This document shows, piece by piece, positions 22,976 through 34,664 of a stretch of DNA of 64,000 nucleotides; within the stretch, counting starts at the first letter, position 1, and every line of letters begins with the position of its first letter. Source of the stretch: Haemaphysalis longicornis (Eukaryota; Arthropoda; Arachnida; Ixodida; Ixodidae). Under the pieces are notes generated by a model, which was not told the origin of the DNA, searched no databases, and saw only the letters and a list, made by a program, of their open reading frames with translations. Both the position numbers and the translations under genes were made by a program. Where the stretch lies: the NCBI GenBank assembly GCA_013339765.2, contig CM023449.1, positions 114,127,070 through 114,191,069 on the forward strand, in the 5' to 3' direction.

Positions 22976-25053
22976 TTATGCCGTCCGTGCACCACCAAGA
23001 ACTCTGTTTTTTTCAGGAGCCAAGTCTGGCCCTAACGTTGGAAGGTTCGACGCGAGGCTGTGAGCTGCGGCCTGCAACTCAGTTATCATGTCTTCAGTTG
23101 ATGTGCAGTCTGCAGCTTCGGTCCATACAGTAAGATCATCGGCATAGATCGCGAAGCGTGCAGCAGAATCCTTTTCTTGTTGCCGTGCTACACGGGCCAT
23201 TGCCAAATTGAAAAGCGCAGGTCCAAGGATAGAGCCTTGAGGCACGCCCCTGTCCAGGTAATAGGTCTTGGGGCTCCATCCCGGGTGCGTGGCGCTCAGA
23301 CGTATGGGGCGGCTGTCTAGAAAGGACCAGATCCAGTTTTGGGCTCGCTGGCTTGGGAATGCTTGTGCCAATTCTGTAAGGATTGCAGTTTGGCTCACGC
23401 GATCAAACGCTTTACACATGTCAATGGCAAGGACATAGTCGGGGTTGCCTGCTGTGGAAGTGCGATTTATCACTCGTCGCAGCAACCATAAACAGTCGTG
23501 GGTACCCAGGTGTGGCCGGAAGCCAGTTTGTGATGGGTGGAGCCATGGCCGGACGTATTCCATGTAGTGTTTCATGCGATTATTTATGAGGCGATCTATG
23601 AGTTTGCAGATTGTTGGTGTCAAGGAAATGGGCCGAAGGTTAGTCATGTTGGAGGGGTCTTTTTTAGGCTTTGGAATGGGGTGGACGAGTGTGAGCTTGA
23701 GGTTCTCCGGAACGGTCCCTGTAGCCCAAAGGTCATTGATAACGTCCAGAAGCGCTAGGTGGGTAGCTTCATCCAGGTTGCAAAGGTGCTGCCAAGTGAG
23801 CCCATCATGGCCCGGCGCCGAACGTGGTTTGCCTTGGTGGAGGGCAGCCGGGAGCTCCGCAAAGGGGAAGGGGAGATTTAGCTCCTCAACAGGCTCCAAT
23901 ACTGGTATGTTGGGTAGAGGGGGATGAGGACTGATGGAAGCGTGGGGAAAAAACGTAGTTATGAGCTGCTGTTCTACAGCTTCAGGGGTGTCCTTTAGAG
24001 TGAGTGTGGAGAACAGCGTAGACTTATGCTTGCGCTTGCCGGACATCCCGCGGTACACCTCCCATAACTTGGAGAGGCCGCGTTCCTTGCTGAGTCTTGC
24101 GCAGAGGCTGTGCCATTGTTCGTTGGCGAGCGAGCGTTGGTATTCCCTAATTAGCTTGTATTGTTTTCTCATCTTGAGGAGATCACGGTGACGTTTCCCG
24201 GTAGCAAGGTACCGTGTGGTTAGAGTTTGAGATCTCTTCCACAGGTTCTCCATGTGGGCGTCCATAGCTGGGGTTTTGTCGTCACAGTCAATGTATTTAC
24301 CAGACAGATCTTTGGCTTCCTGGAAAGTAGTAATGATCTGTTCGAGTGATTGAGGCGTGGACAAAGCGGACATGTGCCGGTAGTTTGTCCAATTGATTCC
24401 GGATAGGCGCTGGCGTGTTCGGAAGCGCTTTCCACTAAGAGTGATGATAATAGGATAATGATCGCTGCCCCACGTTGTTGTAAAGGGGCTCCAGTCCCTG
24501 AAAATGCCAGGCGAAGCTAAAGTAAGGTCCGGGGAGGAGTTCTGTTGCTTGGAATGTAGGCCAATCCGCGTGTGTTGCATAGGATCATTGAGGATAATGA
24601 GGTTACACTCTTCCGAGGTTTCCTCGAGGCGGGCACGACGGCCATCTGTTTGAGCGTAACCCCAGGTCGTACATTTGGCATTAAAATCCCCGCCGATAAT
24701 GATCGGTGTTCTGGGATATTTAAATACCAAGTGCTGAAGCCAGTTGTACACAATAGATGTTTGAGAGCCAGTTGCTGGTCTGTAATAAACCGAGGCTGCA
24801 ATCAGTGGCTTGCCGTCCGGGAGGCGAAGGTGGATGATGACAGCCTCATGATGTTCAGAATTTTGACCAGGGACAGAAATTTTGTAACAACCCAGGTCTG
24901 ATCTGACCAGGACCGCCGTTTGTTCAATAATTGAGGGCGTGCAATGTGGGCTACGGCCTGGGCCCCTTCTCGTAATGGAAGGTTCTGTAAAAGTCGTAAA
25001 GCCATAGACATGAGGAGTGACCCGCGTTTCCTGAACCCTGCGCTCTGAACTCT
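22976..25053 (-). CDS. LINE ORF2 endonuclease and reverse transcriptase, 5'-truncated, then frameshifted
   Basis: The open frame extends to 25,090, but codons above 25,053 are flanking DNA, so the ATG there is not the element's own start. The endonuclease part shows VQETRVTP, IIIGGDFNAKCTTWGY, SSPDLTLASP and WGSDHYPII. The RT part shows SAPGHDGLTW, LRPISLTPTICKLIDRLI, QTGFRPHLGTHDCL, VLAIDMCKAFDRVS, DRGVPQGSILGPALFNL and the catalytic box AIYADDLTVW (23,115-23,154). The frame fails in a run of seven T (plus strand) at 23,007-23,013: removing one restores the expected continuation, so a single-base expansion is the likely break. Endonuclease catalytic residues before QET are missing. Confidence 0.9.
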
Positions 25054-25063
25054 GTGCAGCATA

Positions 25064-26960
25064 AATTTTCATTCGATATTGCACGTTCACCTCAACAGCC
25101 AGTTGATAATTATGTAGATTATGTAGGTCTAATTGGCATGACTAAGAAGTAGAGCAGGTAAACTGCTGGCTTAACGTGAAGCTCAAGGCTAATCACTGTT
25201 ACGCCATGATTTTTGAGGAGCTGGCTGGGTCACCACTGTGGTAATACAAGCAACAATGTGTAGGTTGTGAAGGCGAAAACCTAAAGTCAAAACTGGAAGC
25301 GCGTTCCGCGGGCAATCGCCCACGAAGGTGGTGTAAACAAAGCCAAGCGGGGACGGAGAGGAAAAGGAAGCGGGAGCTCGAGGGGAATAAAGCGTACGAA
25401 ACTGCCTACCGGTCGCAGTTTCCCACAAGGTTTTCAATTTATCTGGATATGTGTAACACGAACAGGCGGGTAAAGCTGGCTCTGAAAAGTGTCTAAACAC
25501 TGGTGCTGCCATGATGCCACGCTGTTATTGCCAGATCAATAGTTGAAGATACCGTTAACAATTTTTCGCAAATCAGGCACAAATTCATGGCCCTAAACTA
25601 AACCTAGGCGTACATTTACTACTTATTGTACGATTTCATAAACTTTTTCAACGCATTCTTGTTTGATAAGCAAAAATTAATGAAGTGTTAAGCGAAAACA
25701 AATGGGATCCGAGGCGCGAAATTCAGTTCCGGTATTTTGTAAGGAGCGTCAGTCATGTGGAAGTAATTTATAAAGCTTCACACTAGCACACCATGGTGTC
25801 GTCTACTGTTTCATTTAGATGCTCGTGGAAACTATCTCATCTACCCCCGTCCGCCCTTGCTGCAGCCCGCACACTGCCGACGATACAAATAAAGCCGCCG
25901 TTGTCTATCTTCAAACATACGATTCCCTACATGCCTGGTAATGGCTGCTGCCGATTTGAACTCGCCGTCAGCCGGTAATGTCATTATACGTGAGACGTTG
26001 CTGGGCAGATCGGTTCCCATTGAGTGTATAGGATTTGTCAATTATAAACAACAAGCGTCCGAAAGATTTTACGATGTTTATCGTGAAACTAGGTTCTTGT
26101 TTACGTGTGTGGTTATACTCTCACTAAACGCTGTTTTGTTTGTGTGAGAAATCAAACAAGCGCAAAATAATAGTAATAATAAAAATATTTTTATTTGCAC
26201 AATAAGATGGTTTTCTAGAGGAGGACAAGGCGAAGTAGAAAGGTACAAGTTTCGATTGATGCATGCTCTTTCGATCACTGAACGCACAATCAAAAATGTT
26301 TAAAGATATAGTGCACCCGTATTCACTCCTGTTGAGGATCTGCATGACACATTACCGATGCCCGATGGATCAGCGAAGTTACATTTTTTTGTATCTACTT
26401 GTACTTTCACTCCTATAAGGCCCACGTATATACCTGCACAGAGGAGGAGGCAGAAGAGTACAAAGGTCTGGGCACTAGTCTCGTTGGGGATTTAAAAAAT
26501 ATTCTATCCTTCCCTGTGCGCCTTCGCTTATGAAGGGAAACGGCCGCTTCCATTCACGCCCAGTTTTGCCTGAAATGCCTGTTGTTTTGGCGAGAAGTCG
26601 CAGTCTGTCTATAGAAACCGCCTTTGAAGCCTCTTGTGATAGCGTATATACGCGCATTCTGAAGTCGCGATGGTTCTGTCGTGTATTTGTGCAAGGCGAA
26701 GCCGACGAAGGATATATGCCTCCCTTCAAAAGTGAGTGAATTTGAGTGTAGCTATAAATTAGTTAATGCGCCTTATCAGTTATATCACAGTGGCTAATGG
26801 TGAAACAGGTTCCAAATATTAACTATAGAATGTGAATCAAATTGCTTAGCATAGAACAATCATCATTCACCAGTGTAGAGTATTCAGACGTAATATGTAT
26901 TGCATGTAGCAGTCATTAAGTTAGCCAAGAAATAATTAAACTCTGAATTTTTTTTTACTT
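25064..26960. other. Unassigned flank
   Basis: Contains a 107-codon minus frame (25,189-25,512) and small plus and minus frames at 26.5-26.7 kb, none with a recognised motif or convincing splice signals. AATAAA-type sequences on the minus strand near 26,180 could serve the exon at 27 kb but are about 0.8 kb away. Confidence 0.3.
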
Positions 26961-26967
26961 GCGACAA

Positions 26968-27281
26968 TTACTTCTGTGCGTATCGGTTCAGCCAGGACCA
27001 CCTGGAGACGTTCTTCAGCTGTATACATCCCTTAGAAGGAAGGAATGATAAACCATCCACCTCGCAGTCCGATACACGTAGCACAGCCTTCCTATTTACG
27101 CCAACGTCAAACCGGTGACCAACCTTGTTGAATTTCCACACTTCCATTTCAGCGTGCGCACAGTAGCATGAACGATGATGAAGTTGCACTACCAGATCTG
27201 GGTGCCAGTAGTGCTCTAGCTGATTATGAAAGTTTCGGCTAATGTTCATTCTGGTTGAAGTCACCGCATTCTTATTTTCAT
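26968..27281 (-). CDS. Probable terminal coding exon of an unidentified host gene
   Basis: The minus strand has a good splice acceptor, CCCCATTATTTCAG, ending at 27,282. An open frame of about 104 codons follows (phase 2) to a TAA at 26,968. The peptide looks natural (WHPDLVVQLHHRSCYCAHAE; KGCIQLKNVSRWSWLNRY), is basic, has four cysteines and contains no LINE motif. I do not recognise the family. Upstream exons would lie above 27.3 kb on the minus strand and were not identified; no canonical AATAAA lies within 200 bp after the stop. A chance open frame is possible, but the acceptor and composition argue for an exon. Confidence 0.45.
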
Positions 27282-27299
27282 CTGAAATAATGGGGACAT

Positions 27300-28690
27300 G
27301 ATGAGGCCATCAGCTCCTATGCATCATGCACTTAACACCATAGAAGATATTCTGTGTTGCAATTCAAGCAACGAAACAGACGAATTCTACATTGGCAGCC
27401 GTGCTCTCTCATTCTTCATCAGGTTATGTTTGAGACCTGAGAAGTTATTTGTGCAAGCTGAACTTAATAAAATCCTGTACACATACACCACATTACTTTT
27501 TATACATACAACACATACAGTACATTACTCTTTGGCTTAGAGAACAAGCAAAATGAAACACAGAAAAGGCAACGGGCCTATATCTACGAGCAATTCTCAT
27601 CAAATTTTATTTCAACACCAGTAATCCCACCAGGCCTTTAAGGAAGTTTTTAATGCTAACAGCGAGTCTACGATGACGTAATGTGCGAGTTGAAAGAAAG
27701 GAAGAAACAGTAGAAGAAAGGTAAGGAGGGTACTTCAGGAAAGAATAAGAACTGTCCGGTTGGCCGCGCTACACGTGTAAATAGGAATAAGGAGTTTGAA
27801 AAATGGAAAGCAAGGACTGGTATAAAACAAAGGATAGAAAAGTAAGGAGAAAATAAAAAAACAGCGCGTGGAAAGGGCAAGTACAAAGACAACATCACAG
27901 GCAAAAAAAGAAAAGGCATAAAAATAGGCAGGAGAAACGATAAAATTGGCAAACGGAGGATGCTAAACGCTGGTAACGCCCTACAGAATCTATGTGTTTT
28001 TCCCTCTTACGCACTTCAATCTGCTTCTTCAAGACGAGAATTGATTTGATTGCTTCCGCTTCAGCGTGTTTACAACAGAAATATCACTGATTTTCTGTGT
28101 ACATGATGTAAACACTGTACATATTTTTTATTTTTACCATAGGTGAAGCTGCCCTTTTTGGCAGGCTCTTGTGCCAAACTGACTCTTAGAATTGCACTTT
28201 TGTTCATGCTGCCTGTTATTTATGCCTCTCGTTTATGCTGCCTCTATTTGTACTAGTTTATTTCGTTCCTCTGCTCTTCTCAACTGCTAAATGTTTTTAT
28301 ATTCAAACTGGTTTTCCTTCTAAAAGGTTTTTGGCTTCTAGCCCTGTCTCTTTATTGGCTTTAAAGCTTTAAACCTGCCATGTCTTTGCTGGAGCAAGTC
28401 AGTTCCCCACATTGCTTTCCTCTTTTCGCATTGAGAGAGGGGGACATAGAATTCTAAACCGCAAAGAGCCCGGCAGTGATACTAATGAACACTTGCTCTA
28501 CCACCTTTGTGTTTGTAAGTACTGAAAGCTATAGTAACCATCAATCCAGAATGGCACTGGCTGTTTTGAATGATACCCTTCCAGTCTTTGGCTTGCTTTT
28601 GCTGCGATTGTGTTTAGGCTGCTATTAAGTAGAATAATTGGGACTTAATGCAACATGGAAACATTATAATATATCTTGTGTGACGTCCTT
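27300..28690. other. Unassigned stretch including a purine-rich block
   Basis: From about 27,690 to 27,950 the plus strand is A/G-rich, which opens a phenylalanine- and leucine-rich minus frame with no meaning I can support. The rest has no recognisable gene or repeat. Confidence 0.3.
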
Positions 28691-28714
28691 AAGTATACAA
28701 CCAATGCCCAATCT

Positions 28715-29115
28715 TCTAAGCTTACGTAGAAAAACGAAAAATCTTCCCTCAACCGCTGCTACCCAGATCTTCACTCAAACCTCTGCACATTGTGCAACAG
28801 CAGAGCCGACCTACGCCAGATGATATGGTCCTGCCATGATCTCCAAAAAAAACACGACCGGCTATAATAGGGAATCCGTTGTAGATACACTTAGAAGCTA
28901 CAAAATTAAGACTGCAGAACAATGGGAGACTGTTCTACACAGCTCCACACCGGAGGCACAACTGACGGCAGCCCGGATGGTCGAAGCCACCGCGAGGATC
29001 AAAGGACTCCTGGTTGAGGGATGAGGGAGGGAGACCGTCCAAGTGGTCTACCCTTCAGAACCCATCTCGGGCATCAAATAAAGTCATCTCTCTCTCTCTC
29101 CCTCTCTCTCTCTGT
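28715..29115 (+). mobile_element. I-like LINE 3' end with CT-repeat tail
   Basis: The plus strand reads LCTLCNSRADLRQMIWSCHD near 28,783-28,842, a C-x2-C...H/W-x-C type C-terminal motif. After a frame break it continues QWETVLHSSTPEAQLTAARM (about 28,920-28,980) and EATARIKGLLVEG before a stop at 29,022. AATAAAG follows at about 29,078, then a CT-repeat tail to 29,115. This is the typical end of a tick-type I-like LINE, 5'-truncated to the last few hundred bases. Confidence 0.75.
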
Positions 29116-30430
29116 CACCGGAGTGAGTTTCTCGATGCACACAACATAGTAATATTATGCTTGGATATTTCATGGTATTTGAATCTAATCTAGTGCAAGG
29201 GCCGCAACCTCAAAGCACTTTCATTGTAGACAAAAAGTTGACGCACGACTTGCAAAGACTTCATACATAGGCACTTACACAATCTCAGAAAGCATGTTTG
29301 TTTATCTAAAGTGCAGTAACAAATACGATTTCCATTCACACACATTTCTTGGAAGCATTGACCAGTTCGAACTTCCCTTCGCTAGTAAAGCAAGCAGTTG
29401 TACAGAGAACCTCGACAGATCGCGAAGACAATCAGCTGACGCAACTAGGGGGGAGGTAGGGGGGGCAGCAGGCATGTGAAGCATGTTAAAATAGCGCTGT
29501 AGAGACGGGACAACAAGAGAAAGACTTCACAGGACTAGTGCTGGATATCAACTGAATGCTTTTACCACACACAAAAGAATATATACAGAATCCGCGCATG
29601 CGCGAACACGGGGGAAGCAACCAGGAAAAATCAGGAGGAAAAAAGCAGTCAGGGGGAAGTGATTTGTTTTTAAAGGAAGAAGAAAAAAAATTGACTGGGT
29701 ATATTATTCACCCCTCATAACAGCTCACCTGCATTTAACACAGTCCGGTAGCGGGAATAGTAGGGGAAATATGATAGGACAGAGAAAAGAAAAGATTAGA
29801 AAGGTGAGGAAACAGTAGAGAAGAGTATTAACACTGTGTTCGATTCCGTCGGACACAACACACCACACGAACATTGCTGGCTGGAGTAATGCTGCGTCCG
29901 GGAGACGAGAAGCCTCGAATGGAACGGTGAAGTGCGGAGGAGAGCTTGGTGCGACGAAGAGCGAAGTCTGCGGTGGTCCCGACCACTTTGGAGTTCGCTG
30001 GATTGGACTGCGGCCGACAGACAGGTATGGAAGGGCGGGAGCTGGCACTCCACTACCCACACCAGCAGCGCGAAAGCCGGGCGACATCGAAATCCAGGGT
30101 GATGGCCCGCGCGTACAAGGAGCCGCCGAAATGAAGTCCCTCCGAAGCAGTGGAGCGCGAAAAAAAAAAAATTCCTCCACATTTCCCCGAGGGGGAGAAT
30201 GTGAAAGTGCGAATGCACGGTTGTCGGCCCGCTTGCGGCGCTTGCGCTCGGCCCCCGCAGCCCACCGCATCACCGCCTTCTCTACCATCTCTTCCATCGG
30301 GTTTGTAGTATCACGTGTACACCACGCAGTTATCAAGCCGCTATAACGCCGCTGAGTCGCCAACGCACGCCGCTGACGACGTAGTTTGAATGCGTTAAAG
30401 ATATAAGGCGCGTCACTAACACTGATATCA
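29116..30430. other. Unassigned; GC-rich block with a 212-codon minus frame at 29,725-30,363
   Basis: The minus frame contains a poly-T run read as four phenylalanines and shows no domain. Overlapping plus frames are also open, as expected for a GC-rich block (about 29.85-30.3 kb). It may be a CpG-rich repeat or promoter region. I cannot support a gene. Confidence 0.25.
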
Positions 30431-30432
30431 GC

Positions 30433-30510
30433 GACGCGTCCGTGGCTTGGTCGGTAGAGCGTCGCGCTGCGGCCGCAAAGTCCTCGGATCGGAACCTGGC
30501 GCCGGATGCT
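30433..30510 (+). repeat. tRNA-like sequence (SINE head or tRNA pseudogene)
   Basis: GTGGCTTGGTCGGTAGAGC resembles a pol III A box. GGATCGGAACC, about 35 bp later, resembles a decayed B box (GGTTCGAATCC). The arms do not fold into a clean cloverleaf by eye. A T-rich stretch follows at about 30,513. Confidence 0.4.
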
Positions 30511-32110
30511 GTTTCTTTTTTAAATATAGAGGAGCATTGCGGACGCCGCCGCCGCCGGCGGTGGATGGTTTGGGGTCGCTTATAAAGTGCATTCGCACTT
30601 AAAACACGTCCGCTCAACTCCGAAGCGACAACCGAAATCCCGTGATGCATCCGCAAAAGCTGCCTCTCCGAGCGTCCGAAGTACCCGCTAATCTACGCGC
30701 TACGCTTCTAAGTTGCGGAGAATTCAACACTGCATCGAACGCGTTAGCATGGCACAAAAGTTCGCTACCTACCTACCACAGGAAAAATTTCACACAACGA
30801 TTTTACACACCAAAGTTGTCACGGCGCATTCACGGCAACGGAGGCTGCCATGATGGAATTCGTTGGTTGCTAGGTGAATACCCACTACTGCCTCCAACTC
30901 TAGTAGGCAAAAAGACAGCGGGCAACGCTGTGAGCGTGGCATCATGGCTGCGCACAGGTATAGCACGGTTTCAATACACGGGCTGGCAGGGCAGCTTTTC
31001 CTCTAGAGTCAGTAGTATTAACTCTATGAACACGAAAGTGCAAATAACCTCAGTCTAGTACGGAAACTTTGTTGTATATAAGCTAAACACCCATGTAAGG
31101 TACACACAATGTCGTAGTCGCCACAAACACAGGGCTAAAAAAGCGTTGATGTGCTGTTTTGAAGTCCCTACGCTTGTCATCAAATAATTCGATCAGTGCT
31201 TGGAGATTACTAACACAGGTATTAAAACCGCTGCTTTGCTTCCCATGCTTATCGCTTAGCAATATTTTCTTCAGATGGCTTTTCATACTGGGAAGGTAGG
31301 TTTTTGGTGATTATATTTCTCTTGTAGTCTGCTACATCAACCAAGCAAAAATTGTAGCACATTATTACGCGTTGCGTGCCTGCATACCGCACAGCGCTTG
31401 CGTACGCAGGGAGCTATTACTTGCAGAAAAACGCACCATATTTTGATCTGATAGATCCACGCTCTGGATGTCAAGTAATTATTGAACTCGAGATCCTCTC
31501 CGATGGAGGACACGGCAGTTAGTGCAGGTCGCCATTAGGTGTAACAAGCATGCATGTTGGCAGTTAGCAGTCCGAACATAAGCTTGTGTTGATTGAGACT
31601 GGTGCATATTTGTTTCGTTGCGTCTACAAGGTTATTAAATTACGTCATCATAGCTACTCACATATTAATTACCCGCTTCATCATCCAAAGCAAGGCCATT
31701 TGCGCGTGGTTGCTGACCAAGAAGGACATCAGCGGCGAACTGTGGAAGTGGCGGAATGCTTTAAAAAAATAATGGCCTGAGAAAGTGGATGTCCAGCGAA
31801 ACTGTTGTAACCATAGAGTTTCCTACTAATATATACTAGAGGAAAATCTGTCGCTGCAGCCGCCGGCCGCGGTAGGCGGAGCAATTGCCGCTAGTGACGT
31901 TCCCCTTCTACTAGGCTTGGCAAGGCATATGGCTTCTTTTTTGTCTAGAAGCCAAAATCAACAAAAAAGGGTAACAATTTTTTTTCTTGTTCATCTTGCA
32001 TGAAGCTTCTACATAATCACTGACAAAAATATACTTTTTGGAGGTTGAAGTTTATAACAACAAAACAAATTTGATTAACCTTCTACAGTCATATTGTTGC
32101 TTTTTTGCAG

Positions 32111-32303
32111 CCAGAGCCAACTTTTCAGCCTCTTTTTGAGCCATGCCAAGGACCTGTGGAACGTGTCTGCCCGGTACTTGACGGAACGCTCGCCGAAGCG
32201 CGTCTCCCCTAGACAGCGGCAGACCGATTTTCCTTCTAGTATGTATCAGTATGAAACTCTACCAGACTGTAAGACACTACACATGCTCAAGGGAAAGGGT
32301 ACG
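32111..32303 (+). CDS. Possible internal exon, unidentified
   Basis: A very strong acceptor (TATTGTTGCTTTTTTGCAG, ending 32,110) precedes an open frame reading LFSLFLSHAKDLWNVSARYL. A possible donor AAGG|GTACGA lies near 32,303, but the frame stays open to 32,618. The peptide is basic and natural-looking through about residue 60 and then becomes tryptophan- and arginine-rich. No family is recognised. The acceptor is the main support. Confidence 0.3.
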
Positions 32304-33232
32304 AAATGTTTACCTCGTCGTCTCGGCTGGCTCGTCGCTTGGTGTCAGCTTTTCTGGCGGCAAGTGCTGGGTCGTACCCGCCATGAAGAATTTGAGCTTG
32401 CCGTTAATACAACCAAAAAACTGCGGGTTGTCATAAACCGTTGGTTGTCGTCCTGTTATCGCAGGGGAATTTGGGATTTTACGCGAACAGGTCAGCGCTG
32501 TCAGCGCTTGTGGTTTACATTTTATTTCAGTCCATCAGTTTTAGACAGGTTTTTATGTATCTGTTTTATTCGAGTCTTTTGTTCTTTCCACGTCATTCTG
32601 TATTTCTATTCTGAATAAGCAGTTTGTCTCTTCTAAAGCCGCTCTCTTAGTTTAATTTCAGTTCTTAGTTATTTTACAGATAACGTCGTGCGTCACTTTT
32701 TGGACGTTGCTTCAGTATTTCCGACTTTGTTAGCTTAACCAATACTGCTTGATTGCAGTGTAATTTCAAAAAAGGCCTTCTCCTGTAACGTTTTCGTGAA
32801 CGCGTCAATAATTCTAGAAATGGTAAATAATCACTGCACTACTACTGTGCGGGTTACACATCCCCATACTCTTTTGTACAAATTGTGAAAGTCATGACGC
32901 TACACTACTTATTCGACAACCGCCTGACTTGCTCAACTCACATTTATCTCGTAAAGATGACCAAGCTGCCCAGACCCCTCAGATGCGCAACTTAGCTTTT
33001 TACATTTTGAGTCTTGTTTCGTGCTTAAATTAGGCACACCAAGTTTCCCAAAAAAAAAATACATGGCACCGCGTAAACTGAATGTTGCGATATTTGAAAC
33101 TTATTTTCTATGTGCCAGAGTTATTCTTGTACTCATCTTAAAATTACCACAATATTTCATCAACAAAAGAACTGCGAAAACCGGCACTCGAATAAACATG
33201 ACACGAGTCAAAAGCTGGAACATCGAATAGGA

Positions 33233-33440
33233 AAGCATTGATTGATTGATTGACTGATTGATTGATTGATTGATTGTAGGAGTTAACGCGCCGACGCAAA
33301 GCCGAGGATGAGGCGCGCCGTCGTGGAGGGCTCCGGATTAATTTCGACAGACTGGGGATCTTTAACGTACGCTGAAATCTCGCACACACGGGCGTTTTTG
33401 CTTTTCGCCTCCATCAGTAAAGCGGCCGCCGCGGCCGCGA
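33233..33440 (-). repeat. SINE-like dispersed repeat family B with AATC tail, copy 1
   Basis: On the minus strand: GGCCGC, then GATGGAGGCGAAAAGCAAAA, CGTTAAAGATCCCCAG, TTAATCCGGAGCCCTCCACG, GCGTCGGCGCGTTAAC and a tail of AATC repeats (GATT repeats on the plus strand, 33,238-33,277). The plus strand at 58,315-58,496 carries the same order. I recall a very abundant tick repeat with this body. No tRNA head was identified. Confidence 0.75.
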
Positions 33441-33673
33441 ATCAAAGCCGCAACCTCGTGATAATATCAAACCATGCTCACCGCCCACGAACAAAAATAC
33501 ACTGCCAAACTAACTTCCATGTAACCGAAAATAAAACTGCTACTATGCTCGAACTTCAAAATCTGAAATCTTTCCCCATTCAAAATTCAATTTCCGCGGC
33601 GTCAAGACGGGCAAAATATATTCTCAAAAGAGGAGATCGCATATTTAAAAAATGAAATACATTTTTTAAGCCC

Positions 33674-33800
33674 GTGGTGTTCTTCAATGTGCCCAAGGAC
33701 ACGACGGCAAAAAGGACACAATGGTGCCGGGAATCTATTCAGCGTCTAATTATTGGGACAAACTACAGTACTGCGACAAAAAAGCCCATTAACCTTGAAC
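33674..33800 (+). pseudogene. THAP-like domain remnant
   Basis: The plus frame reads VFFNVPKDTTAKRTQWCRES, resembling the core of THAP zinc fingers (F-x-VPKD-x-x-x-R-x-x-W-C) found in P-element-type transposases and many arthropod host genes. The preceding C-x-x-C and following C-x-x-H pairs are not visible, so it is either a decayed transposase fragment or a chance match. It lies 230 bp after the SINE-like repeat. Confidence 0.3.
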
Positions 33801-34664
33801 TGCTGAAATGTGAAGAAACACGAGAATCAGGCGATGAGCGTGTTTCACGGATGAATTGTGAAAGAAGACCTTAGTGGAAGAGGAGCTCTGAAGTTTTGCG
33901 TAACCTGGTGTTATGCAGCGCTCCCGATAATGCATCTCGTCTTTGGTGGAAACATTCATTGCAGCTGTCGTCGAACTTGCCCTCGTCTTTATTAAAGGTT
34001 GGCCAACCCACTGCATGTAAGCAATAATTTATAGTATTTATATTGTCTGCCTCGGCGAAAAGATTAGTCGAAGCAGCTAAACGTAAAGCCGCATACGCAT
34101 AGTCACTGTCTTTCTTAGAATAGGGATAGCTCACATACTGAATGAAGCATTGGGGACTTTTCGTGGAAACCTAATTCTGTGTTCAAAGTGGAAGAAAAGC
34201 TGGGAACGATATTAAGGCATCTGAATCATCTCGTCGTGTAATTGGTATGTCTTTCATCATGAACGAACAAGTAGCCACATTTCTAATCGAGGCGAACGAT
34301 TACCCGTTTGGAGGCAACATGAAGTTAAGCAAGAGACCGGAACTTCCGGTACGAGGTACAAAGTAATTAAACGCATTGATTACCCGCGCCCTATATCTAA
34401 ACGAGCTAAACACACCAATACACCCTCTTATGCGAAGAAATGAGAAGTATTGATCGAAGAGAACATTTTACAGCGAAACAAAATCAGGGATGTTAGAAAA
34501 AATTGAAATTTCCCCAGCTCGGGCCCAATTTCAGGATTCTACTCCTAGGTTACTGATGCCGAACAGCAGAGCTTTTGTTGAAGTTTCAAGTTTATTTCAG
34601 ACATCTAACATCACATATGTGAGGAGGTCATATAAAATGGCTGCGGCTGAGCTCGGATAGAACC

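Larger units (their letters stand above)
21330..25053 (-). mobile_element. I-like LINE, 5'-truncated, with exact 10-bp target-site duplication
   Basis: A 3.7-kb minus-strand element carrying endonuclease, RT, RNase H and a C-terminal cysteine motif. Its 3' end has AATAAA (21,348-21,353) and a TAC-repeat tail, seen on the plus strand as TAGTAGTAGTAGT at 21,328-21,340. The 10-mer GTGCAGCATA occurs at 21,320-21,329 and again at 25,054-25,063, immediately outside both ends; this is what target-primed insertion leaves. The 5' end lies inside the endonuclease. The tail and domain order fit the I group. One 650+ codon frame is still open, so this copy is younger than the other LINEs here. Confidence 0.9.

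Noticed and set aside
23574..24191. Plus-strand frames of 85-117 codons
   Set aside because: Antisense to the RT of the 21.3-25.05 kb LINE.
29725..30363. 212-codon minus frame
   Set aside because: Contains a poly-T run, lacks any motif, and lies in a GC-rich block with many overlapping frames.
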